From Earliella scabrosa (lineage: Eukaryota > Basidiomycota > Agaricomycetes > Polyporales > Polyporaceae): a stretch of 64,000 nucleotides of DNA. The translations under genes were made by a program, and so were the position numbers. Positions within the stretch are counted from its first letter, which is position 1; the number at the start of each line of letters is the position of its first letter. The notes under the pieces are model-generated. The model did no database searches. It saw only the letters and a list, made by a program, of their open reading frames with translations, and was not told the DNA's origin. The stretch is from contig JABYQQ010000029.1 in the NCBI GenBank assembly GCA_022605405.1, positions 399,162 to 463,161 on the forward strand, given 5' to 3'. Positions 54,074 to 64,000 of the stretch are shown in pieces.

Positions 54074-55761
54074 ACGCGACGAGCTGTGACTTGGACTTTC
54101 GGACGAATGGTGACGAGAGAAGAAGAACCAGAGCAGTAGTCAATGAACGTGTATCATTAGCTGTACTCCTAGCATTGGTATATAAGACATATCATTGTTC
54201 CACGCAGATCTCCTCCAGTATTTTGCTCAGTATGTTTTCTCAGTATCTGGGTCCCCGCTCTCCAGAAGACGGGTCAGGCTATATTCCTGAAGCGCCCAGA
54301 CCTTCCTCTCTTGCTGTTCCGCCACAACCTCACATAATATAACAACCCTCCGCCTCCACTGCTAGCACGGGTGAGACATAGCTCAGCGCGTGCCGACCCT
54401 TCACGTCAACCACTGCAAGTCTCGTGCACAACACGCCCATCGGTGCCGCGCCAGCTCCTACGACACTCTACACAGACTGCCAGAGTCGAACTGTGGGCGT
54501 CCTACGCGACCTATGACATGGGCAGGTACGCAGATGAGGACCGGTGGACGCCGTCTGAAGGATGCTTCGGATACACGGAGAACGAGGCGTGAACGGACAG
54601 TCGAACCTGCTGTTGCGAGGGACGAGCATAGTGCCGGTGAGCATCATTGCCCATTTCCCAGGTGCGTATCTCGATTTGTTGTGTTTCTGCGCGAGAGAAC
54701 CGTTTTATCTGCGGAAGAATAGGAGTCACCGGGCTGCAGACAACGGAGATGGGCATGGAGCGGGATACCGAGGCATGCACGAAGATCACACCCAACAGAC
54801 TCACTTTTCCATCGTCGACGTGTCAAGGCAGCCTCTCGGGGAAATGTAGTTCCCTATCGATACAGTGCTGGGTGTCACATCCGAGTCGGCTGCTCGCACC
54901 ACGCAAAGACGTACCAGGTACTCTTAGGTGTGTCCATCCTGTAACCTTCCATTAGATGCTCAGGCCGACACTCGCGAGGCGAAGTCGTCACGATCCCACT
55001 ACATCCTCGTCTTTGCAGAGGCCCAAAGATATGGGCAGGGGACACAACGAAGGATGGTGCGCGCGCTGGCTCCTCCTGGGTGGGCTTCCCATTGTCCGAG
55101 TCGACCTGCACTCCCGACTGGACACCCGCGGCTGAAGGGTTATGGAGCGGCAGGAGTAGGACATGGCACACTTCCGAGCTTCGTGAACGACGCTCCTCCT
55201 GTATTGGATGACGATCCTACAGCCCTCAAATGACAATCCCTTGTACGTTGCAATTGACACTGTCATATGTTGCATCCTCAACCGCTGAGTCTCTGGCAAG
55301 GAACGAACACGCAGGCGCCAAGTTCTGCACTTCTCGCGCTTCAAGTCATCATTGGAAGACGTGGATCGATGAAATCGCCCGTAGTTCAAAGCGTCAAGAC
55401 TGCGATCTCGCCCGTCGCGGCACACGGAGACTCACGACCGCAGGACGGTGTCACCTCCATAGCAGCCTCCTGCGATGACCTGTGCCCCGGCTCAACGATT
55501 TTAGCGAGAGGTACGCAAGGCGACCCGTCATCAGAGAAGTCCACGGCAGAGGGCAGCTCCATGTAGACCCTGCCCAAATGCGATGTGAGCTGTCAAGCCT
55601 TCAGATACGCAGTCCGACAGTTGACGTCTCAGCTCTCAGCGCACCTCCATGAATGGTGCTAACCCCTTTGCGACGCCTGGCTTGCAATAGAGTTTGGCAG
55701 ACCACAGCGTCTACGACACCGGTCCAGCGTCGACACGAACATCAGCCGGTCCTTGGCACCG
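54074..55761. other. 1.7-kb interval with no supported gene
   Basis: ORFs at 54928-55233 and 55267-55566 on the plus strand have no domain or splice support. A missing signal-peptide exon of the next gene could lie here, but I could not identify it. Confidence 0.4.
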
Positions 55762-57112
55762 ATGCGTAAGTATAAGACCCGTTCCTCAAGCCGCCTATGC
55801 GATCCTTTCGACACGTCTACGCTCATGACCCGACTCAACCCCCGCCAAGACCAGGCCCCCGGTGGGACAAATGTGACCTGTCTACAGGAGTATAACTGGG
55901 TAAGCGGCGCACAGGTGAATCAATGTGATTGCCAATCTCATCGTTCTATCACGCAGATGGACAACTCCATAGGTCAGAACCCGTGTCTTATAGCATCTTG
56001 GGCTATTGTTCCGTGCCCTCCAAGTGGTACACACATCTCGATGTTCGACTATCTCAGCCTCTCGCTGATCGGCTCTTCAGTGTGGGCGATACGGGTATTA
56101 AACCCCAACATGCCCTACGATGGTCCTGGCCCGGGAAGTCCAGCGGCTCCTTGCTACTGCAACACCGTGTTCTACTCGCTGCTTTCCGCTTGTGCAACTT
56201 GTCAAGGCTATTTCGGAGAAGATGGTATCAACAAGTGAGCGGTCGTCTCTCCCAGTCCATTCGGTGGGTTCTGATATGTCCCGTCATCCGCATAGCTATA
56301 CACAGCACACGGCGAATTGTCCACGCGATCTACTAGACAGAGGGCAAGGCTTCTCTCTCTTTGCATTTGTCTTCTCACGTTCTGACATGATACATCAGGT
56401 ACCATAGGGACATCCCCCGCGGGACCGTGTTTCCCGAGTGGGCGTACTTACCCCTCCGCGTACGCCTTCCTCCTCGCCGCTTCCCCGTTGATGGGCGTAA
56501 AAACTTCACATGTTCAGAACGACCGATGGGATGAGAACGCTGCTTCCGTTCTTGCCCTTCAAAGTGCGGTCTTATCATCAGCGAGTGTTGCGAATACTCA
56601 CTCGAACATAATGACATCATATAGATATGCCGGAAAGCGCTAGCGCCACCGCGTCCGCTTCGACATCGACCTCAGCGAGTACATCACCGGAGCCCTCTCC
56701 AACGGGCGATGCTGCACCTACAGCCAGGTCTACCAGTGTCGTCGGTCCTGCCGTAGGTGGTGCCGTGGGGGGTCTCGCAGCGCTACTTATCGGCATAGCG
56801 ATGCTGTGCCTTCGACGGCGACGGACCAAGGTAACGTCGCGCAACCAGGTCGCCGTCGGAGGCGTGCTCGTTCCCACCGAGAGCTACTACGGGCATCACG
56901 CGAAGACTACCATTTACGTGGGTTTCGCCTCGATGTCAGAGAGGACTCTAACCTTGACTGACCTGATGCTCGTCTTTGCGCCGAAGGACCCAGATGACCC
57001 CAGAACGTTCCCACCTCCCCGAAGCCCGCCGACGACCACGTCAGATTACGACAATTCGTTGACTTTGAGCGATCCGCGCAGCACAGGACGCCAGGTGGCT
57101 GAAATCCAGTAA
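55762..57112 (+). CDS. Cys-rich single-pass membrane protein, tandem copy 1
   Basis: Eight exons as modelled: 55762-55899, 55957-56026, 56081-56234, 56296-56343, 56399-56459, 56518-56563, 56625-56917 and 56987-57112, 311 aa. Ectodomain: NVTCLQEYNW, GQNPCLIASWAIVPC, CYCNTVFYSLLSACATCQGY, ANCP, FPEWAYLPL and NDRWDENAA. A Ser/Thr stalk precedes the membrane helix (about residues 213-236, starting GPAVGGAVGG), followed by RRRRTK and a cytoplasmic tail with DPDDPRTFPPPRSPPTT and end VAEIQ. The topology is that of a type I surface protein; the GPAVGGAVGG helix resembles those of fungal Mid2/WSC-type sensors, but the ectodomain is different and not recognised. Intron 56344-56398 has a GC donor. The modelled start lacks a signal peptide, so exon 1 may be incomplete. 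Copies 2 and 3 follow at 57809 and 60137. Confidence 0.72.
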
Positions 57113-57808
57113 CGCTCCTTGAGCGTTCGAGCGCTCCTCAGAAGGCGGGAAGGCTACGTCTGCGACCACGAGCGGCGCCCTGCTCATCCAGTCATCTATC
57201 TGCAGCTGGAAACAAGTCGCACGACACGCTCCTTCACAAGCACGCATGTCCATGTCGAAGGTATATGTAGCGGTCAGTAGTGCCAGCTTCGAGTCGATCG
57301 AGCATGTCACCCACGGCCATCAATACACTATCTGCACCGGGTCCGCAGGCCTTGTTGGCAGCGGTCAACGTTTCAACACCGTGGCCTACCGTCCCCGTCC
57401 CGTAGCCCGTCACCTGCCACTGAATGTTGATAGGAACGACGGCATAGACGGCTTTACGAGATGCGACTGCAGCTGGACACGATGGTGCAGATGGACCGTA
57501 GCAACGCCAGAGTAGAAGGAAGGTCCTAATACTATGGTATGCGGCCATCTATGGCAGTCGAGGATATGATAGCGTCCATGCATTGATGGAAGACAAGAAG
57601 CCGCCCAAGTACCTGACCCCGCCAATGGTCGCGCTTGTCGTTCTTGGCTGATGTGATGGGACTGTCGGAGCTGTCCGGCGAAAGGACACTTCGGCACTTT
57701 GACACTCACATATTCTCAGGAGCTCTCAGGGCATGTAAGTGTGCACTGATATCATCTTCTCGCATCAAGCGCCATCTCTGTTCTCATCAGTGTTGGCGCA
57801 AGAATCAT
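57113..57808. other. intergenic between tandem copies 1 and 2
   Basis: About 700 bp, nothing recognised. Confidence 0.4.
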
Positions 57809-59355
57809 ATGGAGGCCTTGTCTTGCTCATATGTAAGGTATGCAGCTCCGACTGTAGCTATCTCCCTTTTGCTTCAGTCCCTGACCACTCTAGAGCTTGC
57901 TACAGCGATGGCATCCCGTGCTGGACAAGGGAGGACAAATGCAACGTGTCTACCGGAGTATGAATGGGTATGTATGCTGCGCAGATCGAAGTGATGCCTC
58001 TCTCACGATTGCATCACATAGATGAACAACTCGAAAGGCCAAAATCCGTGTCTCGCAGCATCCTGGGCGATCGTAGCATGTCCTCCAAATGGTACGTATA
58101 TTGTCGCTGCTCTCAAACCGTAGACCGAGCGTCTGACCAGCTTCTACAGAGTGGGATATACGAGCGCTGAGCCCCGGAAAGCCCTATACTGGCCCTCGTC
58201 AGGCGAGCAGGGCGTTTCTATGTTACTGCAACAATGTGTACTATTCATTGCTCGCGGCTTGTGCAACGTGTCAAGGCTACGTTGGCAATGACGGTATCAA
58301 TGAGTAAGAGATCTCTACGAGGTTGTCACTTCTTGCTTAGCTGCGTCCTGATTCGGCACCTTACCGCATAGCTTTTCGGAGCACATGGCAAAGTGTCCTC
58401 GTGGCACTCCGCTAGAGGAAGGGTACGCCTTCTACGTTTCTGTGACTTGTCTTTGTGTCTAGTTCGCTGAAGGTAGTGTTCAGATATCCAAGGAACATCC
58501 CACCCGAGACCGACTTCCCCGCATGGGCATATTTACCTCTCGTGGTACGTGCCGATCCTGACCGCATTGATTCGTAAGACTGTCTGACAGACTTCACACC
58601 AGAATGATCGATGGGATGAGCAAGCTGCACTTGCTCTCGCTACACAAGGTGTGTTCATCCCAGTAGCGAACCCTGCAGAACCACTTCAACCCGACCCGTT
58701 AATCAGCCGCTCCGGGAAGTACTCACTCGCCGCTGTCCTCATCGACCTCAACCGCTCCGGGAAGCACTCACTCGCCGCTGTCCTCGTCGATCTCGGCCGC
58801 TCCGGGAAGCACTCACTTGCCGCTGTCGTCGTCGACCTCAGCCGCTCCGGGAAGCACTCAGTCCTCGTCGACCTCAGCGCCGACGAGCACCTCCCCAGGG
58901 GCCTCGATCACAAACGAACCGGTGTCCGTGTCTTCGACCGAGTCGGCAAGCATCATCGGTCCAGCCGTCGGTGGCGCAGTTGGGGGTGTTGCGGTGCTGC
59001 TTCTTGTCGGCGTAGCCGTCGTGCTGTACCTTCGTTGCCAACGTGCCAAAGCAGACTCGGGTCACCAGGTTGTCACCGGCGGCGTGCTCGTCCCGGTCGA
59101 CAGCTACTACGGGCACTACGCGAAGGCTACTCTTTATGTGCGTTTCCGAACCTTGCAGTCGCCATGACAACGGGTACTTGTACTGACCCGATGCTTGTAC
59201 TCGCGCTGCAGGACCCGGACGATCCGACTACTTTCCCCCCTCCACGAAGCCCCCCGACTACCGCAGCGTCGACCTATGATCCCTCGGTCACTCTGAGTTC
59301 CTCCACGCAGCACAATTCCCGGAGCGCGGGGTGGCAAGTAGCGGAGATTCAGTGA
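57809..59355 (+). CDS. Cys-rich single-pass membrane protein, tandem copy 2
   Basis: Eight exons: 57809-57967, 58022-58091, 58150-58303, 58372-58422, 58484-58544, 58603-58648, 58707-59137 and 59212-59355, 371 aa. This is the only copy with an evident signal peptide (APTVAISLLLQSLTTLELA). Ectodomain: ATCLPEYEW, GQNPCLAASWAIVAC, CYCNNVYYSLLAACATCQGY, AKCPRG, FPAWAYLPLV and NDRWDEQAA. The stalk is lengthened by a 45-bp minisatellite encoding four tandem APGSTHSPLSSSTSA-like units. The membrane helix (about residues 265-290) starts GPAVGGAVGG. The tail has DPDDPTTFPPPRSPPTT and ends WQVAEIQ like copy 1. Exons 2, 3, 5 and 6 are exactly the same size as in copy 1 (70, 154, 61 and 46 nt). Function is unknown; the form suggests a cell-surface receptor or wall sensor. 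Confidence 0.8.
58708..58887 (+). repeat. 45-bp in-frame minisatellite, four units
   Basis: Units begin with CGCTCCGGGAAG at 58708, 58753, 58798 and 58843, exactly 45 bp apart; the last is partial. In the gene frame they encode Ser/Thr/Pro-rich stalk repeats. Confidence 0.9.
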
Positions 59356-60136
59356 TCGGCTCTCTCGACTCAGGAGGACGCACGAAGGAATTCTGTACGG
59401 GTGTCCGTTGCTGCGGACTGCGATTCGTTGGCTATGGTATATACGTCTGAGGCCGGAGATAGCTACTCAACCCGCCGATTTGAGAGACAAGGTCAGTCCA
59501 TCGGAACTGAATCATGCGCTACGTGCCAGCTGCTATGTCCACGAGCTTGCCACAGGCGATCATCGGTTCATCCTTCGCACGGCGACCGCCCAGCATGCGT
59601 TACTGGCAGTGTTCATCATTGAGGCCTGAGGGTTCGTTGCGCGTTCTACTACGCCTCTCCGAGATATTGGCCTCCTCGTCGACGTCCGAGTCACGTTGGC
59701 AGCCCCATCATCCAATCTCTGTGCCGCGTCTGCGTCTTCGCATGGACGATGATCCATTCACAGTGGGCTATAACATCCGTACTGCGATATTGCCAATGGC
59801 CACACACATATCGGACGCCTCCGGCTCAACTGCCTCGGGCAGTGGCGATTTCTTGTTGTGCTCTCATAGCCTGAGATGAGCTTGTCGCCACAGGAACAAA
59901 CACACTCCACATACACTCAATCTCAAATCCATGCGCGAAGGCTCTGCAGAAGGTTTCCATTCGGACATAGTACGGTGAGCGAGCACCTTTCTCCCATGCG
60001 ATGTGCTGTGATATTCCACATGTCTGACATCGTTTTTCAGCGTCAGAACCCGCCTCCCCATTCATAAGGGACAAAATTACAGCTTTTTCGCCTGCGTCGT
60101 GCTTGGATTCTGACACACACTCCACGTACCAACAGT
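59356..60136. other. intergenic between tandem copies 2 and 3
   Basis: About 780 bp. ORFs on both strands have no support. Confidence 0.4.
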
Positions 60137-61405
60137 ATGCCTCCACAGCTTCACGCTCGACAAGGCGCGACAAGGGCGACATGTCTACCGGGGTCCGAAT
60201 GGGTACATGACACTCACGGTCTTCGTGTATCCCTCTAACGTTTGACATGTTCCATCGCAGATGAACAACCGAGAACATGGTCAGAGTCCCTGCCTCGTCG
60301 CCTCGTGGGCGGTCGTCCCTTGTCGAGGGTCCAACGCGGGTATACTTTCCTTCGGTTGATGGTACGGCAGTTGGATCTGACCTGAGTTCGAGCAAACCCA
60401 TGGGTGATAGATCCAATGCATCCGTACCTCGGACCTACTCCGACAAGCGACTTGTTCCGGTGTCGCTGCAATACAGTATTCTACTCGTTACTCGCTGCCT
60501 GCGGCGCATGTCAAGGATACCACGGCATTGACGGTATCGAGAAGTACGTCCACACTCGGCTGTTTCGGGAACCGTACTAACGCAGCGCCTTGTAGCTTCA
60601 CAGTGCATATGGCGGATTGTCCGCCTGGCTATATTGTGCATAGACAGCGAGTCTCCATCATCGCTTGCTCCATTATGACTCCTGATCCGTTGCGCTGATA
60701 TGCAGATACCCGCAAGACATCCCTCCCGAGGTCACGATTCCTGATTGGGCATACCTGGACGTTGTGGTATGCGCTACAAATGTGTCAATTACACACGGTA
60801 CCTGATCAGACTGCCAGAACGATCAATGGAACGAGGCAGCTGCGTCTGCTCTAGCTCTTCAAGGTACGTCTGTGCTACTGATGATTGTCATAGCAGTCCG
60901 TGAACGAACGCAATCCACAGATCCGGAGAGCGCCACCTCGAAGTCAGCGTCGGCTTCTTCAGCGACTGTTTCACCGGACGCCGCCGCCACGCGCTCACCC
61001 GTTTGTATCGCTACTAGGTCCGCTCCTAGCGCACACAGCACATCGGGGCAATCTTACGGCGTTGTCGGCCCGGCAGTGGGGGGCGCGATTGGAGGCGTAG
61101 CGATCCTACTTCTGATGGTCATTGCCATCCTGATGTACCTGCGTCGTCGACCTGTTCTGGTTTCCTCTCGCCACGGTAAAGCCACCACTGGAGCAGCGCT
61201 CACGCTACCCGAGCATCCCAGCGGTGGACATCACGCGAAGCCTCAACTCTACGTGCGTGTCGCCTCGCAGTCATCCAGTTCACTCTCATTTGAGTATACT
61301 CATGTTTGTGTGGATGACCTCACTACCTTATCACAGCTAGCAAGCCCTCCGAGGAGTGCTCCGTCAGACTATAGCACTGTAGCAACGGTCGGTGCGCTTT
61401 CGTAG
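60137..61405 (+). CDS. Cys-rich single-pass membrane protein, tandem copy 3
   Basis: Eight exons as modelled: 60137-60202, 60261-60339, 60393-60543, 60596-60646, 60706-60766, 60818-60863, 60921-61252 and 61337-61405, 284 aa. Ectodomain: ATCLPGSEW, GQSPCLVASWAVVPC, CRCNTVFYSLLAACGACQGY, ADCPPG, IPDWAYLDVV and NDQWNEAAA. Membrane helix at about residues 201-225 starts GPAVGGAIGG, then LRRRP. The tail is shorter and has lost the DPDDP and VAEIQ parts, ending SPPRSAPSDYSTVATV. The modelled start lacks a signal peptide, so either an upstream exon is missing or the copy is decaying. Exons 5 and 6 are the same size as in the other copies (61 and 46 nt). The acceptor at 60392 and the GC donor at 60647 are the least certain junctions. 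Confidence 0.65.
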
Positions 61406-61689
61406 AGGTCGCGGGCATTGCATGGCCTATCGTGTTCGAGATAGTGGTGGCCGCAGGTGGCTGCGGTCCCATAGTTCGTGGCGTATGCCAGTGTCGAGAC
61501 GAGAGTGTGCGAACCGCAATAGATGCGTTGTCTGGACCAAGATGTGCAACCAGTGAATTCAGTTTACGCAGATCATCTGAGCCGCTTAGTTACGGTAAAA
61601 GACAACTATTTATCTGCCTTAAGCGTCAACTATTTCACTGCGCGCCTCCGCAACGAGCGTCTGCGCCGCCTTCTCGCCCACTGCATTCC
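61406..61689. other. spacer before the minisatellite
   Basis: About 285 bp, nothing recognised. Confidence 0.35.
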
Positions 61690-62530
61690 TCCCCAAATTA
61701 TTTGACCCACCAGGAAATGCTCTCCGGCCCTCATCAAATATCTCACTCCGTCTCACCTCACGCCGCGCACACAGCGTCTAGTGCCATCAAATATTTCACC
61801 CACCCGTTCACCAGGCATCCTGCGGCATTCATGTGCGCGTCACCCCCACTGGGATATTTCATGGACTCTGAAATATTTCGCCCCTGCCTGTTGATGCACT
61901 CCTCCTGCGCCCTGTAATCTTGTTCACTGCTCCTCAAATAATTCATCCGTCTCCATTCATGTGCGCGTCACGCCCAGTCAGATATTTCATCCCTCCTCAA
62001 ATACTTGAAGCACTCGGGCAGTGCGCGCCTCCTCCCCGCTCGTCTTCATCACCGGCCCTCAAATATTCTATCGACATGGCTCCATGTGCCTCTGATGCCC
62101 AGTGAACTATTTCCTCGCTCCTCAAATATTTCACCACTGCACTTTCCCTGCGCGCCTCCTTGTGCGCCGTCATTTCCCATACTGCCTCTCAAATATTTCA
62201 TCCATCTGCCCTCCTGTGCGCGTCATGCACAGTCCGCCATTTCATCCCCTCTCAAATATTTCCCCGCTGCAGCGCTGCGCCTCAGATATTCCATCCATCC
62301 GGGTTTATGTGCGCGTTGTCCACAGTCAAATATTTCAACCCACCTCAAATACTTGATAGCGGTGGGCGTCGCGCACCGCGCCATCTGGCCCTCTGCCTCC
62401 AATATTTGACCCTGGTGCCCCCTGCATCCATGTGCGTCTCCCGCACCCCAAGCACTCCCAGTATCACCCGGTGAAACATCTGGGCGCCCTTGAAATATTT
62501 GGGCGCCCTTGAAATATTTGGGCGCCCTCC
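61690..62530 (+). repeat. degenerate AAATATTT-centred minisatellite
   Basis: About twenty CAAATATTTCA-like motifs recur every 15-90 bp, separated by GC-rich, pyrimidine-rich segments. Several spacers share CATGTGCGCGTCACGCCCAGT-like pieces. The core is self-complementary. At the right end a perfect 19-bp unit (GGGCGCCCTTGAAATATTT) occurs twice in tandem (62482-62519) and starts a third time. Open frames through it are by-products of the repeats. Confidence 0.8.
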
Positions 62531-62737
62531 CTGCTCCCGCACGATGAGATAACTCACGCACCTCGAATATCTCGGTCTGTGATCTCGCCCCACCAGCGGT
62601 CCTCCTCATAGCGTCGCCATCTCTGCCCCATCGATGTGTCCTGCTATAAGCCAGACAGTAAGTACATCGATGCGGTATAGTATCCCTGACCACACGCCTA
62701 TTAGCCAGTGCGAAGATTCATGCCCGATGACCACTTA
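62531..62737. other. spacer
   Basis: About 200 bp between the minisatellite and the stop of the edge gene; nothing recognised. Confidence 0.3.
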
Positions 62738-64000
62738 CTACGCTCTCCCCTGTCCCTTCGGATCCGACCCACGAGCCTTCTTGTTCGCCTCCATTACCGT
62801 CGTACCATCGTCGTTCTTGCGCTTGCGCGCGTTGCCCTCGACACCTTCTCCCTGGGGCTCAGCCGAAGGCGTGATGTTCCCGCCGTCTGAAACCACCGCC
62901 TGAGCCTCCATGTGGGCGGCGCTGGTCCAGACCCCAGCTACTGTCTCTTGCTGGTCATCTTCACGAGCTCTTTCTCCCGAGGCGGCGTTCTCCTCCTTTT
63001 GCCGTCGGCGAGTCATTCTTGGCTCTCCTACGGGAGGACCCACGGCCTTCCTCTTCCGGGTGCGCCGCTCCTGTGCGTCCGGTGGCAACGCCTCGTTCTG
63101 TACCGCGGCGGCGCCGGCCTGGACGATTGCTTCCTCTGCTCCTCCAGCCTTGCCATCGCCACCTTGTCCCCCACCTCGCCCACGCCCTCCTCTCCCTCCA
63201 CGGCCTCGCCCTCTACCTCTACCTCGTCCTCGTCCCCCTCGCCCTCGCGCGCCGCCTGTGCCCTTGCCTTTCTCCGTTTCTCCCGAAGGCTCACCGTTCA
63301 CACCACCCCCCGCCTCCGCCTCCCCCTTCCCCGGCTCCCCCGCCGCGCGCTCGGGCTCGGCTCCCGCCGTGGCTTCAGCCTCCCGGCTCTCTGGCAGTGG
63401 CTCGTTGGGCGCCGTCTCCGCACGCCTCGTGTCCGGCATGATGGCCCCGGTGTCCGTCGGCGGGGCGTGGCGCGCGCACTCCCCGTCCTCTGCGCTGGGG
63501 TCGCTGGGTGGCTGGGCCGTCTCTCCGGCTCGCTCGCTGCTGGCTTCTGGCTCGCTGGCAGCGGTGTGCTTAGCCGTGGCGCTAGGCATCGTGCCGCCTG
63601 TCTCGCCCGTCGTCCGCTCGTGGCGTGCGCATCTGACATCGCTTGCCCCAGGCTGGCTCTTGTCGTCGGGCGTCGCTGCCGTCGAGGGCGCCGCGCCTGC
63701 TTGCCCGCCGGATGCGGAACCGCCGTCTTCCTTGTCATGTAAGCCATCATTGCGGTTTTCTTCGCACGGGCGCGCGGCGCTCCCATCCCCCGACGGGGTG
63801 ATGGGTGGAACGCCGTCCACTGAAGGCGGGCTGGCCGGTGCACCCCGCCCCAGGGACTCCGCCGGCGAGCTCTTCGCCTGCCCGTTGCCGCTCGTTGCCC
63901 CGGCTGAGGGTTCACCGCGTGAGGTTGGTTCGGCCTCCTTTCCCCCGGCCTTGGGCTCGTCCTTCGTGCTCTCGTCGGGCGTACCAACCTCGCTTGATCG
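62738..64000 (-). CDS. RGG-rich low-complexity protein, C-terminal part (5' end outside the window)
   Basis: One frame on the minus strand is open from the window edge to a stop at 62738-62740, about 420 codons. No Met start needs to lie inside, so the gene continues off the edge. It is low complexity throughout: Ala/Pro/Glu/Ser/Thr-rich at first, then a dense Arg-Gly tract (RGRGGRGRGRGRGRGRGG), then basic patches that look like nuclear signals (RRTRKRKAVG, RMTRRRQK, RKRKNDDG, NKKARGSDPKG) before the end. RGG tracts usually bind RNA or mediate condensation. I do not recognise a folded domain, so it could be a host nuclear RNA-binding protein or an accessory protein of another element. The plus-strand ORFs here are complements of the repeats and are not called. 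Confidence 0.6.
   Translation of the reverse strand, partial: RSSEVGTPDESTKDEPKAGGKEAEPTSRGEPSAGATSGNGQAKSSPAESLGRGAPASPPSVDGVPPITPSGDGSAARPCEENRNDGLHDKEDGGSASGGQAGAAPSTAATPDDKSQPGASDVRCARHERTTGETGGTMPSATAKHTAASEPEASSERAGETAQPPSDPSAEDGECARHAPPTDTGAIMPDTRRAETAPNEPLPESREAEATAGAEPERAAGEPGKGEAEAGGGVNGEPSGETEKGKGTGGARGRGGRGRGRGRGRGRGGRGGRGRGGGQGGDGKAGGAEEAIVQAGAAAVQNEALPPDAQERRTRKRKAVGPPVGEPRMTRRRQKEENAASGERAREDDQQETVAGVWTSAAHMEAQAVVSDGGNITPSAEPQGEGVEGNARKRKNDDGTTVMEANKKARGSDPKGQGRA

Noticed and set aside
58651..59355. 234-codon frame over the minisatellite encoding SGKHSLAAVLVDL repeats
   Set aside because: It is a different frame from the one that contains the stalk, membrane helix and conserved tail; the repeats merely keep it open.
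61900..62474. Several overlapping plus-strand frames through the AAATATTT minisatellite
   Set aside because: They are by-products of the repeat; all three frames are partly open with no conserved product.
62912..63742. 276-codon plus-strand frame opposite the RGG-rich gene
   Set aside because: It is the complement of Arg-Gly and Ala/Pro repeats, rich in Ser/Leu/Pro by default; the minus frame has coherent nuclear-signal and RGG content.
1..64000. CRISPR arrays, bacterial operons or prophage
   Set aside because: Spliced genes, TATA boxes and basidiomycete families show eukaryotic nuclear DNA; no such repeats are present.

Overview
The window is nuclear DNA of a filamentous basidiomycete, most likely an Agaricomycete of the polypore type. 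The evidence is short 50-70 nt introns (GT..AG with CTNAY-like branch sites), GC-rich exons, and families that belong to this group: DUF6699 proteins, a DUF6593-like protein, F-box/leucine-rich proteins, heavily interrupted P450 genes, MYND-finger proteins and Cys-rich single-pass membrane proteins. Assignments rest on reading motifs by eye; no database was searched.

Layout. 1-7.7 kb: two F-box genes (1370-3028 plus, 4397-6452 minus) and a DUF6699 gene (6788-7684 minus). 7.7-15.5 kb: gene-poor, with one three-exon DUF6699 gene (12010-12830 minus) and a diverged noncoding duplication near 10.0/10.7 kb. 15.5-27.3 kb: two multi-exon P450 genes (10 and 14 exons) flank two more DUF6699 genes and a third F-box gene that is a paralog of the one at 4.4-6.5 kb. 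27.6-30.2 kb: two paralogous coiled-coil, tail-anchored proteins. 30.5-35.1 kb: three tandem MYND-finger genes. 36.0-47.5 kb: one 11.4-kb LINE retrotransposon with a 16-bp target-site duplication and a 53-nt pure A tail. It carries an extra 5' ORF, an ORF1 that seems to need splicing, and an APE-RT-RNaseH ORF2. 47.9-50.9 kb: a pair of Cys-rich secreted proteins, both 206 aa. 51.3-54.1 kb: a DUF6593-like gene and a secreted Ser/Thr-rich protein. 55.8-61.4 kb: three tandem copies of a Cys-rich membrane protein with an eight-exon structure. 61.7-62.5 kb: a degenerate minisatellite built around AAATATTT. 62.7-64.0 kb: the C-terminal part of an RGG-rich protein running off the window edge.

How it hangs together. 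I see no single pathway. The theme is local duplication of lineage-specific families (DUF6699 x4, F-box x3, MYND x3, membrane protein x3, secreted protein x2, tail-anchored protein x2, P450 x2), as expected of a fast-evolving accessory region, plus a recent LINE insertion. The two most testable ideas are that three DUF6699 proteins carry a PP1-type RVxF docking motif near the N-terminus, and that the LINE encodes three proteins, one of them interrupted by an intron.
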